Both the position numbers and the translations under genes were made by a program. The notes under the pieces are model-generated. The model worked only from the letters and a program-made list of their open reading frames with translations, was not told where the DNA came from and ran no database searches. This document shows, in pieces, positions 55,289 to 63,037 of a DNA stretch of 64,000 bases. The stretch is taken from positions 1 to 64,000 of the forward strand of contig CANRND010000004.1 in NCBI GenBank assembly GCA_947631905.1. The letters are read 5' to 3'. The DNA is from an uncultured Clostridia bacterium. Its GTDB lineage: Bacteria; Bacillota; Clostridia; Christensenellales; Borkfalkiaceae. Position 1 is the first letter of the stretch. Each line of letters starts with the position of its first letter.

Positions 55289-55738
55289 ATGATCCAATAT
55301 TCTCTGAAAGCGCTCTCCGCGGACGAGCTTTCCTTTAAGGTCAATCCCATGAAAACCGCCCCCGACACGCGGTTCGAAATCAAACCCCTGTTCTCCCGCC
55401 AGATCAGACAGGCAAACGAAAACCCCAAGATCAACGTTGTGATCCTCGAATGCAAGATCGAAAGCACGGAAGAATCGCCCAAGCCCTTTAACCTGCTCGC
55501 CCGCTTTGTGGGCGTGTTCGAAGTGAACAATATGAATACGGACGAAGACAAGCGCATTTTTGCCATCAACGCAACGGAGACCATGTTCCCCTACCTGCGC
55601 GCGGCGGTCACCAACCTCACGGCGGATGCGCTCATCAATCCGCTCACTCTTCCCGTCGTTCCCGGAGCAACGCTCTTCCCCGACGACCGCGGCCCCAACC
55701 AATATACGCTCAACTTCGACCCGACGGTACTCAACTGA
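55289..55738 (+). CDS. SecB-like chaperone family protein
   Basis: FEIKPLFSRQIRQANENPKINVVILECKIE; ATETMFPYLRAAVTNLTADALINPLTLPVVPG resembles the SecB C-terminal block. Confidence 0.65.
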   Translation: MIQYSLKALSADELSFKVNPMKTAPDTRFEIKPLFSRQIRQANENPKINVVILECKIESTEESPKPFNLLARFVGVFEVNNMNTDEDKRIFAINATETMFPYLRAAVTNLTADALINPLTLPVVPGATLFPDDRGPNQYTLNFDPTVLN

Positions 55739-55786
55739 CCTTTCCAAACGGCCGCGCGCGGCCTGAAAACGCTTCTCATTGCCTAA

Positions 55787-55822
55787 AAAGGCGGTCCGCT
55801 CTATGCAGGCCGCCTTTTTTCG
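55787..55822 (+). terminator. Rho-independent terminator
   Basis: aaaggcggtccgctctatgcaggccgcctttttt. Confidence 0.8.
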
Positions 55823-55865
55823 CGCCGCAAATCTCTCGTTTTTCACAGATTTTTCATTAAATTTG

Positions 55866-55894
55866 TTGACAGCCCCTGTCTGCTATGCTATAAT
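55866..55894 (+). promoter_or_regulatory. Consensus sigmaA promoter of GT4-acyltransferase operon
   Basis: TTGACA-N17-TATAAT. Confidence 0.85.
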
Positions 55895-55898
55895 TTCG

Positions 55899-55949
55899 TT
55901 ATCATAAAAAATTATGACAATTAAATTTATTATCATGACAAATGATGAC
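55899..55949 (+). promoter_or_regulatory. Two inverted repeats at/after the TSS (putative operator)
   Basis: TTATCATAAAAAATTATGACAA (55899-55920) and ATCAT-GACAA-ATGAT (55932-55946). Confidence 0.5.
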
Positions 55950-55963
55950 GGAATGAGGTGCAT

Positions 55964-57097
55964 ATGAAGATCGTGATCGTCTGCGATGTTTTGGGCAAGC
56001 CGAACAACGGCACAACGCTTGCGGCATATAATCTGATCGGCTTTCTGAAAGAACGTGGCCACGACGTAACCGTCGTCTGCGCGGATCAGGACAAGAAAGG
56101 CGCAGAGGGCTTCGAGGTCGTCCCCGTGCAGAATTGGGGACCGGTCAACTTGATTTTGAAGATGAACAACGTTTCCCTTGCAAAGGCGGACAAAAAGGTC
56201 CTCGCCCGCGCCATAGAGGGGGCGGACGCGGTACACGTTTTAATGCCCTTTCCCCTCGGGATCGCCGCCGCAAAACTTGCGAAAAAGGCGGGGATCGCCG
56301 TGACCGCGAGCTTCCATGCGCAGGCGGAGAACGTCACCGCGCATATCGCCTGCATGAACAGCCGCCTCGCCAACCACATCACCTACCTGTGTTTTTATCA
56401 TCTGCTCTATAAGCGGGTGGATACCGTCCACTACCCCACGCAGTTCATACGGGAACTCTTTGAACGGCAGGTGAAGCGGAAACTCCCCTGCCGCGTGATC
56501 TCCAACGGCGTGAACGATGTCTTTTTTGCCCACACGGAGCGGGAACGCCCCAACGAAAAGTTCACGATCTTCTGCGTGGGCAGGTTCAGCAAGGAAAAGG
56601 CGCAGCACACGCTCATCAAAGCCGTTGCAAAGAGCGGCCTGAAAGACAACGTGAAGCTCTGTTTTGCTGGGTGCGGTCCCAAAGAGAAGAAACTCAAACG
56701 GCTTGCCGCGCGGACGGGCGTGGACGCCGATTTTAAGTTCTACCCGCGGGACGAACTCCCCGCCGCCCTGCAAGGCGCGGACCTGTACGTACACACGGCG
56801 GTTGTGGAGATCGAAGCGATCTCCTGCCTCGAAGCGATCGCCGCGGGGCTTGTTCCCATCATCTGCAACTCCAAGCGGAGCGCGACCAAGAGTTTTGCGC
56901 TCGACGGGCATTGCCTTTTCAAAGCGGGCGATGCGCGCGATCTCGCAGAAAAGATCGCCTACTTTTACCGCTCCCCCGAAAAGATCGCGGCGTACCGAAA
57001 AAAATACGGCGATTTCAGGGAGCAGTTCCGCCAAGAGGACCAAATGCGGAAAATGGAGCAGATGCTCGAAGACGCCGCGGCGAAAACGACCAGATGA
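55964..57097 (+). CDS. Glycosyltransferase family 4 (GT-B)
   Basis: VIVCDVLGKPNNGTTLAAYNLIGFLKERGHDVTVV; NEKFTIFCVGRFSKEKAQHTLIKAV; EIEAISCLEAIAAGLVPI. Confidence 0.92.
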   Translation: MKIVIVCDVLGKPNNGTTLAAYNLIGFLKERGHDVTVVCADQDKKGAEGFEVVPVQNWGPVNLILKMNNVSLAKADKKVLARAIEGADAVHVLMPFPLGIAAAKLAKKAGIAVTASFHAQAENVTAHIACMNSRLANHITYLCFYHLLYKRVDTVHYPTQFIRELFERQVKRKLPCRVISNGVNDVFFAHTERERPNEKFTIFCVGRFSKEKAQHTLIKAVAKSGLKDNVKLCFAGCGPKEKKLKRLAARTGVDADFKFYPRDELPAALQGADLYVHTAVVEIEAISCLEAIAAGLVPIICNSKRSATKSFALDGHCLFKAGDARDLAEKIAYFYRSPEKIAAYRKKYGDFREQFRQEDQMRKMEQMLEDAAAKTTR

Positions 57098-57870
57098 AAG
57101 AGAAAACTTACTATTACGCCGACCCGCTGAACGATGATTTCGCGGGGACGAATATCACAAAAAAGCCCCTGCCGCGGGACTACGAGTATCTCCCGAAAAA
57201 CAAACTCCGCGCCGTTTTCGCGTGGGTCTTGCACCACCTGATCGCCACTCCCGTCTGCTATCTCTATCTCAAAATCTCCTGCGGGCAAAAAATCGTGGGG
57301 CGGAAAAAGCTCCGTCCCTACCGCAAGGGGGGATACTTTTTGTATGGCAACCACACGCGCGCGGCGGGCGACGCCTTTACGCCCTCGATGGCGGCGTTCC
57401 CCAAAAAGCCCTACGTCATTGTGGACGCCGACGCCGTCTCCATCCCCTTTTTGAAGCGCGCCGTTGAAGATTTAGGCGGGATGCCCGTCCCGGACAGTCC
57501 CGCGCTGGCGAAGAAGTTTCTCGAAGCGGTCGGAACGCGGGCAAGGCGCGGAAACGTGATCGCCATCTATCCCGAGGCGCACATCTGGCCCCTCTACACG
57601 GGGATACGGCCCTTTTCCGCCGTCTCTTTCGCCTATCCCGTGGACGCGGAAAAGCCCGCGTTTGCTTTTACCGCCACCTACCGCAAGCGCAAGCCGTTCG
57701 GCGGCGTGAAAGCGACGGTATACATCGACGGGCCGTTCTTCCCCGACGGAAATCTCCCCAAGCGGGAACGGAAGTCCGAGCTGAGGGACCGCGTGTACGC
57801 CGCCATGCAGGCGCGGAGCGGGCTTTCCACCTATTCCCCCAACCGCTTTGTCGAAAAAAAGGACCGATAA
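57094..57870 (+). CDS. 1-acyl-glycerol-3-phosphate acyltransferase-like (PlsC family)
   Basis: GGYFLYGNHTRAAGDAFTP (NHxxxxD-like), NVIAIYPEAHIWPLYTGIRPF; ATGA overlap with upstream GT. Confidence 0.85.
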   Translation: MKEKTYYYADPLNDDFAGTNITKKPLPRDYEYLPKNKLRAVFAWVLHHLIATPVCYLYLKISCGQKIVGRKKLRPYRKGGYFLYGNHTRAAGDAFTPSMAAFPKKPYVIVDADAVSIPFLKRAVEDLGGMPVPDSPALAKKFLEAVGTRARRGNVIAIYPEAHIWPLYTGIRPFSAVSFAYPVDAEKPAFAFTATYRKRKPFGGVKATVYIDGPFFPDGNLPKRERKSELRDRVYAAMQARSGLSTYSPNRFVEKKDR

Positions 57871-57903
57871 CCGCGAGAAAGCGCATACCGCCGCCTTTTC
57901 CGA

Positions 57904-57946
57904 CAAAAAAACAGCGGAAAATTTTCCGCTGTTTTTTTGTTTCGTT
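57904..57946. terminator. Bidirectional rho-independent terminator
   Basis: aaaaaaacagcggaaaattttccgctgttttttt. Confidence 0.88.
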
Positions 57947-57956
57947 CTTGTTTATT

Positions 57957-58856
57957 TTATACTTTCTCGTCGAACACTTTGTCGAAGAACGAGAGGAGCG
58001 TGTTCCACTTTTCTTCCCTGCCGTCCCGCTCGTTCAAAAACTCGTGGCGGGAATTTTCAAACAGCACCATGCGCAGGTTTTTCATGCCCTGCTTGCGGTA
58101 GTACGCCGCAAGTTTTTTTACGCCCTTACCCATGTTCCCGACGGGGTCGTCCGCGCCCGAAACGAGCAGAACGGGCAACTCTTTCGGCAGTCCCGCGGCA
58201 TATTTTTTGGTATAAAGCCCGCGCAGGCCCTTGAAAAAGTCCTTATAAAAGCGGTTGGAGCAGGTAAAGCCCGAGAGCGGATCTTGCGCGTAGGTGAGGT
58301 TGTTCGCAACGTCGGTGCTGAGCCACTGCCCGTTTTCGAACTTCTTCGCATACGCGCCGAACGAGAGCTTTTCGATGAGCTTTGCGGGCCGTTTCGCGCC
58401 GAACAGGCACCCCATGCCCGCCACAAAGGAACCGAGGTAGACCTCAAAGTCCTTTTTATGGCTGCTCCCGCCGATGACCATGCCGTCCAGCTTGTCGCCG
58501 TACTTTGCAAGATATGCCTGCGCGAGAAAAGAACCGTAGGAAAACCCGAACAGGAAATAGGGCAAGCCCGCGTATTTGCGGCGGTAAAAATCGGTGATCG
58601 CCGCCTCGTCCTTTAAGGTATCGGCAAACATGTTCCCGCTGCAATAGCCGAGGGTATCGCGGTCGGTCATTCCGTGCCCGCGGTGATCGTCTGCGATGAC
58701 AAGATATCCGTGTTCGTTCAAAAAGCGGGCGAAGCCGTCGTACCGCGCGGCGTGTTCCGCCATGCCGTGGACGATCTGCACCACGCCTTTCGGCTCTTCC
58801 GCGGCAAGCCACTCGTGGACCATGATATTTTTTCCGTCAAAACTCGTAAATTCCAT
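57957..58856 (-). CDS. Alpha/beta hydrolase (monoacylglycerol lipase/lysophospholipase-like)
   Basis: VQIVHGMAEHAARYDGFARFLNEHGYLVIADDHRGHGMTD; FGFSYGSFLAQAYL; HEFLNE. Confidence 0.92.
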   Translation of the reverse strand: MEFTSFDGKNIMVHEWLAAEEPKGVVQIVHGMAEHAARYDGFARFLNEHGYLVIADDHRGHGMTDRDTLGYCSGNMFADTLKDEAAITDFYRRKYAGLPYFLFGFSYGSFLAQAYLAKYGDKLDGMVIGGSSHKKDFEVYLGSFVAGMGCLFGAKRPAKLIEKLSFGAYAKKFENGQWLSTDVANNLTYAQDPLSGFTCSNRFYKDFFKGLRGLYTKKYAAGLPKELPVLLVSGADDPVGNMGKGVKKLAAYYRKQGMKNLRMVLFENSRHEFLNERDGREEKWNTLLSFFDKVFDEKV

Positions 58857-59040
58857 GAAAAACTCCTTTCCTTTTCTCTATTATACCGCCCGAAAAGGGA
58901 AATATCAAGCGTTTTCCGCATATTTCCTCTTCTGTGGAATTTCCCCTCGGTTGCCTGAAACTCACCTGTATTTTTTCCTTGATTTTGCGCCGTGCCGTCT
59001 GTTATAATCCCCATGAAAACAACTTTAAGGGGGAAACGAA

Positions 59041-59922
59041 ATGCGAAACGGATTGCGGATCGCCGCGCTCGCGGGAGCGGCGCTATTGTCTTTGCCCTTT
59101 GCGGCATGCGGAAAAAAAGAGCGGACTCTCTTGCCCGAACACTCCGCCCAGGAAGAAACCCAACAGCTCCCTGAGGAATTTCCCGCGGAATTTCCCGCGT
59201 CGCCCGAACTTTACCCCGACGAACTTCCCGAAGAGGACGGACCGAGCCTCCCCGATCCCCAGCCGCAACCCCTGCCCGAGGAGCGGGAAGCGGTTTACGT
59301 TTCGGTGCTTGTGAACGGTTTGAACGTGCGGGCGGGCGCGGGAACGGACAGCGGGACGCTGGGACAGGCGGAAAAGGATACGCTTTTGAAATGCGCGGGC
59401 AAACGCGGGAACTGGTATGAGACGTTCTACCGCGGAAAAACGGCTTACGTGAGCGCGGAAGAGAAGTACACGGGGACCGTAAAACTCGATACAGGTAGCG
59501 AAAAAACGGAAAAGATCATCGAAGAGGGCGTAAAATTGCTCGGCACGCCCTACGTTTACGGCGCGGCGCGCCTGCACGACGGAAAGGGCGTTCTGCTGAA
59601 AAATTTTACCACGGCGCAGTTCGACTGCTCCTCTCTGATGCAATATATCTTTTATCAAGGCGCGGGGATCCTGCTCGACGTAAACACGCGCACGCAGATC
59701 AAGCAGGGAGAAAAGGTGGCGTGGGAGGACATCCGCCGCGGCGACCTGCTCTTTTTTACCAACGCCTCCCGGAAAGACAAGACGGGCATAGAACGGGTGG
59801 GGCATGTCGCGCTCTATCTCGGCGGGAATTATATTTTGCACACCGCCTCGGACTTTGCAAAAATCGAACAGATCACCCCTTTGCGCAAGAGCTACTTCAT
59901 CGAGGGCAGAAGAGTGACGTAA
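59041..59922 (+). CDS. SH3 + NlpC/P60 peptidoglycan hydrolase lipoprotein
   Basis: Lipobox FAAC; VNGLNVRAGAGTDSGTLGQ (SH3); QFDCSSLMQYIFYQ...RRGDLLFFTN...RVGHVALYLGGNYILHTAS (NlpC/P60 C-H). Confidence 0.92.
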   Translation: MRNGLRIAALAGAALLSLPFAACGKKERTLLPEHSAQEETQQLPEEFPAEFPASPELYPDELPEEDGPSLPDPQPQPLPEEREAVYVSVLVNGLNVRAGAGTDSGTLGQAEKDTLLKCAGKRGNWYETFYRGKTAYVSAEEKYTGTVKLDTGSEKTEKIIEEGVKLLGTPYVYGAARLHDGKGVLLKNFTTAQFDCSSLMQYIFYQGAGILLDVNTRTQIKQGEKVAWEDIRRGDLLFFTNASRKDKTGIERVGHVALYLGGNYILHTASDFAKIEQITPLRKSYFIEGRRVT

Positions 59923-59929
59923 CGGTATA

Positions 59930-59964
59930 AAAAAGCCTATCCGCAACAGGATAGGCTTTTTTGT
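59930..59964 (+). terminator. Rho-independent terminator
   Basis: aaaaaagcctatccgcaacaggataggcttttttg. Confidence 0.85.
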
Positions 59965-59969
59965 AAAAT

Positions 59970-60164
59970 TCAGCAACCGCTGCAATGCTTGCAATCGCCG
60001 TTGCAATGTTTGGCGGGTTTCCCCGTTGCGGAATGGATCTCCCCCGACCACTCCCGCTCGGCCCGATTGCCGCAGGAGGGGCAGACAACCTCTTCATCGT
60101 AACGCTTGACGAGTTCTTCGAACTTTTTCCCGCAACGCGGGCATTTGTACTCCAATAGCGGCAT
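59970..60164 (-). CDS. FmdB-type zinc-ribbon protein with Cys-rich C-terminus
   Basis: MPLLEYKCPRCGKKFEELVKRYDEEVVCPSCGNRAEREWSGEI...KHCNGDCKHCSGC. Confidence 0.82.
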   Translation of the reverse strand: MPLLEYKCPRCGKKFEELVKRYDEEVVCPSCGNRAEREWSGEIHSATGKPAKHCNGDCKHCSGC

Positions 60165-60295
60165 CGCTTTCCTCCGTCCTCTATTATAACCCGCCGCCCT
60201 GCGGTTTGCAAGCGTTTTGGGTTTTTTCTTCGCGGGATTTATAAGACCGCCCCCTCCCCTACCGTTTTGGCGGCAGGGACCGCCACGAGCGGATT

Positions 60296-60592
60296 GAAAT
60301 GACAACGGAATGTCATATCGCTCAGTGCAAAGTTCTTAAATGTCATTCCGAGCGTAGTCGAGGAATCTCTACCTAAGTGTTAAAATTGTTGAGATTTCTC
60401 GATTTCGCTACGCTCCACTCGAAATGACAATAAGAACACTTGCGCGAGCAAAACCACGCTTTTCCATAAGGACTAAGGTAGAGATGTTTACTTCGTCGCT
60501 GCACTCCTCGTGCCGCGCTTAGAGAATTAGAACTTCGCGCGGGGCGAAATGACATTAATGCGGACACCCTTCGACAAGCTCAGGGTGACGTG
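60296..60592. repeat. Family A dispersed repeats (at least two copies)
   Basis: aaatgtcattccgagcgtagtcgaggaatctctacc ... ttgagatttctcgatttcgctacgctccactcgaaatgaca; ggtagagatg...ggggcgaaatgac. Confidence 0.88.
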
Positions 60593-60603
60593 ATTTGAAA
60601 ACG

Positions 60604-60779
60604 ACTTATTCCTAATTTACTTGCCTTAGGCGGAATTGACTTCCGCCGTGGGCGACTCAATTTGGCAAACCCTTTTGCCTTATTGTCCGATGAAGCGAAC
60701 GAGAGGACAAGAAAGTTAAACCGTCCGCGTAAGTTTCCTCGCGGAAAAGATTGCGAAGCAAGATTTTCCGCGAATTACT
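60604..60779 (-). repeat. Family B structured repeat, copy B4
   Basis: Hairpin cgcggaaaagattgcgaagcaagattttccgcg (60740-60772); ggcaaaccctttt(gcc), ggcggaattgacttccgcc shared with B2. Confidence 0.85.
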
Positions 60780-62223
60780 AAATTACGCATGCCCCATCTG
60801 TAAACGAACGGAACAGCCCCTCGACGTTCGCGCCCGCCTTGTGGAAACAGGAGATGAGATCTTCGGGAGAAGCGATCTTGCCCGTGTAAGCGGAAACATA
60901 ATTTTTCAGCCCCGTAAAGAACTTTTTGTCCCCCACCGCGGCCCGCACGCGGTCGAACAAGATCACCCCCTTGTCGTAGGCGATGTTGCGGTATTCATAC
61001 TCCCCCGTGAACGCGGTGAGCGGACGGTTCATGGTGGTATCGGCTTCGTTGCCGATCTGCGCGCGGTAGGAAAAATAAGCGCGGTAGCCGCTCTCGGAGC
61101 GCTTCATCGCCCCCTCGTAGGTATCGCCGTACTCGGGATATGCCCCCAAAAAGAGCGCAGCAGAATACTCCGCAAGCCCCTCGTCCTGCCAGGCGTTTTC
61201 GAACTGGTTGCTCCCCACCATGCCGTACCACCACTGGTGCGCCGTTTCGTGCGCCACCACGGCGGGTACGTCCGCCCGTTGCAACGCCGAAGAGATCATG
61301 GCAAGCCCCGAGTACTCCATGCCGCCGTAGGGGAAGTCCGTCTCCGCCACCACATAGCGGGGATAACCGTAGTCCCCGAACGTGCGGGAGAAATAGGCGA
61401 GCGAATCGGTTGCGGCTTTGAGCGTCGTTTCGGGCGCGGGATCGGAGGAGTACCAATACTCCACCGCCGTTCCGCCCGTTTCCGCCGTGAGGAGTTTCAG
61501 CTCTTTCCCGAACACGAACGCGACGTCCCGCACCCCCTCCGCCGTGACGGAGACCGTCTGCTTTTCGCCCTCGGTCAAGGAGGCGCCCACGCCGTTATGC
61601 GCCACGCGGTATTCTGCGGGAAGCGTTAAAGAAACGGTGTAGTCGGCGCAGTCGGTCACAAACGGATCGCCGTTGCAAGAGTAAACGTATTCCTTGAAAC
61701 CGCTTTCGCCGAAGCTGCACAGCACGGGATAAAAGTGGGACAGGTTTACGGTTTTACGCCCCACGCCGAGGCGGTGGTTGACGTTTGCGAGCGTGGTGGT
61801 GAACGCGATCGAAAGCTCTGCGCTCTCCCCGGGATAGAGCGGCTCGTTTAAGGAGACGGAGAGAATGTTTTCGTCCTCGCCGCACACCGTGAACCCCGCC
61901 GCCCCCTCTACCTCCGAGATCTCGATGCCGCCGTAGCTCGAACCCGCATAGTAGGCGGAAGATTTATACAGTGCGGAGACGGGGGAATATTCCGCCCCCT
62001 CGCGGTAAGCGTTCGCCCAAAGCTCGAACGAAAGCGAATCGAGCTTGTTTTCCGTGGGGTTGGGGATGGAGACGTCCATTTCGGCGACCAATTTATTCTC
62101 TTCGGGGAAGTACTCCCCGCGGATGTCGTAGCGGGCGGAACTCTCCGCTTTTTTGCAGGCGGACAGCCCCATCGCGCCGAATACGAGCGCCGCCCCCGCC
62201 GCAAGACAAAGCAATTTGCGCAT
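60778..62223 (-). CDS. M1-family metallopeptidase lipoprotein
   Basis: Lipobox LSAC; GGMEYSGLAMISS; VVAHETAHQWWYGMVGSNQFENAWQDEGLAEY (HExxHx18E). Confidence 0.93.
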   Translation of the reverse strand: MRKLLCLAAGAALVFGAMGLSACKKAESSARYDIRGEYFPEENKLVAEMDVSIPNPTENKLDSLSFELWANAYREGAEYSPVSALYKSSAYYAGSSYGGIEISEVEGAAGFTVCGEDENILSVSLNEPLYPGESAELSIAFTTTLANVNHRLGVGRKTVNLSHFYPVLCSFGESGFKEYVYSCNGDPFVTDCADYTVSLTLPAEYRVAHNGVGASLTEGEKQTVSVTAEGVRDVAFVFGKELKLLTAETGGTAVEYWYSSDPAPETTLKAATDSLAYFSRTFGDYGYPRYVVAETDFPYGGMEYSGLAMISSALQRADVPAVVAHETAHQWWYGMVGSNQFENAWQDEGLAEYSAALFLGAYPEYGDTYEGAMKRSESGYRAYFSYRAQIGNEADTTMNRPLTAFTGEYEYRNIAYDKGVILFDRVRAAVGDKKFFTGLKNYVSAYTGKIASPEDLISCFHKAGANVEGLFRSFTDGACVI

Positions 62224-62227
62224 AAAA

Positions 62228-62321
62228 AACCTCCCGAGGCAATTCCCTCGGGATAGTGTATGTGAATAGGATACGGGATAGAACAGATGCGCCGCCGCGT
62301 TTTCGGGGAAAACGCGGCGGC
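62228..62321 (-). promoter_or_regulatory. Structured leader upstream of M1 peptidase: RBS-overlapping hairpin and 14-bp GC hairpin
   Basis: CCCGAGG-CAATTC-CCTCGGG next to T6-ATG on minus strand; GCCGCCGCGTTTTC-GGG-GAAAACGCGGCGGC. Confidence 0.5.
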
Positions 62322-62423
62322 CTTTCCGCGCGGACCGCCGCTTTCTCCGCGCGGGAAACGCTTGAAATTTTCGGGAACCTGTGCTATAATCATTTTGCAG
62401 GCATTGCAAAGAGAGGAAAGACC

Positions 62424-62876
62424 GTGAATAAGTATATGAAGATCGCCTACGGCGAAGCGCTCCAAAACATAACCAAAAAAGAGGGCGGGCCGTTCGGCGC
62501 AGTGATCGTAAAGGACAACAAAGTGATCGCGCGGGCGCACAATCAGGTTTTGCTCCGCGGCGATCCCACCGCCCACGCCGAAGTGATGGCGATACGCAAG
62601 GCGTGCAAAAAACTCAAAACCGTCCATTTGGAAGGGTGCGATCTGTACGCGACTTCCAAACCTTGCCCGATGTGCAAGGGAGCGATCCAATGGAGCAACA
62701 TCAAGACCGTATATTTTTCGGGCGGCTACGACGAGACCGCGCAGATGGACTTCGGGGACAGGGAATTTGACGAAGATTTCCAAAAAACGGAGGACGGCTG
62801 GCGGCAGATCGACAGGGAATGTTTCGGCAAGATCGGCAACGCTTTTGCCGACATGGAGGAACATATTCACTACTGA
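62424..62876 (+). CDS. Nucleoside/guanine deaminase-like (CMP/dCMP deaminase superfamily)
   Basis: GGPFGAVIVKDNKVIARAHNQVL; DPTAHAEVMAIRKACKKL; TSKPCPMCKGAIQWSNI; GTG start with GAGAGGAAAG RBS. Confidence 0.9.
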   Translation: MNKYMKIAYGEALQNITKKEGGPFGAVIVKDNKVIARAHNQVLLRGDPTAHAEVMAIRKACKKLKTVHLEGCDLYATSKPCPMCKGAIQWSNIKTVYFSGGYDETAQMDFGDREFDEDFQKTEDGWRQIDRECFGKIGNAFADMEEHIHY

Positions 62877-63037
62877 CGAAGAGGGTGATTCCGGATCGGG
62901 GGAAAAAGTTTTGCTTTTCCCCTATCTTTTTTGCCTTTCCCTCTTGATTTTTTCCGAAAAAGCTGTATAATGAAAAGAGGCGGGCTTGTTCGGAAAGGAC
63001 AGAAAGTGCCTGCAATTTACATTTCAAGGGGAACAAT

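Noticed and set aside
55289-55738. TAC (toxin-antitoxin-chaperone) module
   Set aside because: No adjacent toxin or antitoxin ORF; the SecB-like gene is flanked by an aquaporin gene and the GT operon.
62250-62424. Purine riboswitch upstream of the nucleoside deaminase
   Set aside because: No purine aptamer-like three-way junction; the structures present are simple hairpins more consistent with the minus-strand leader.
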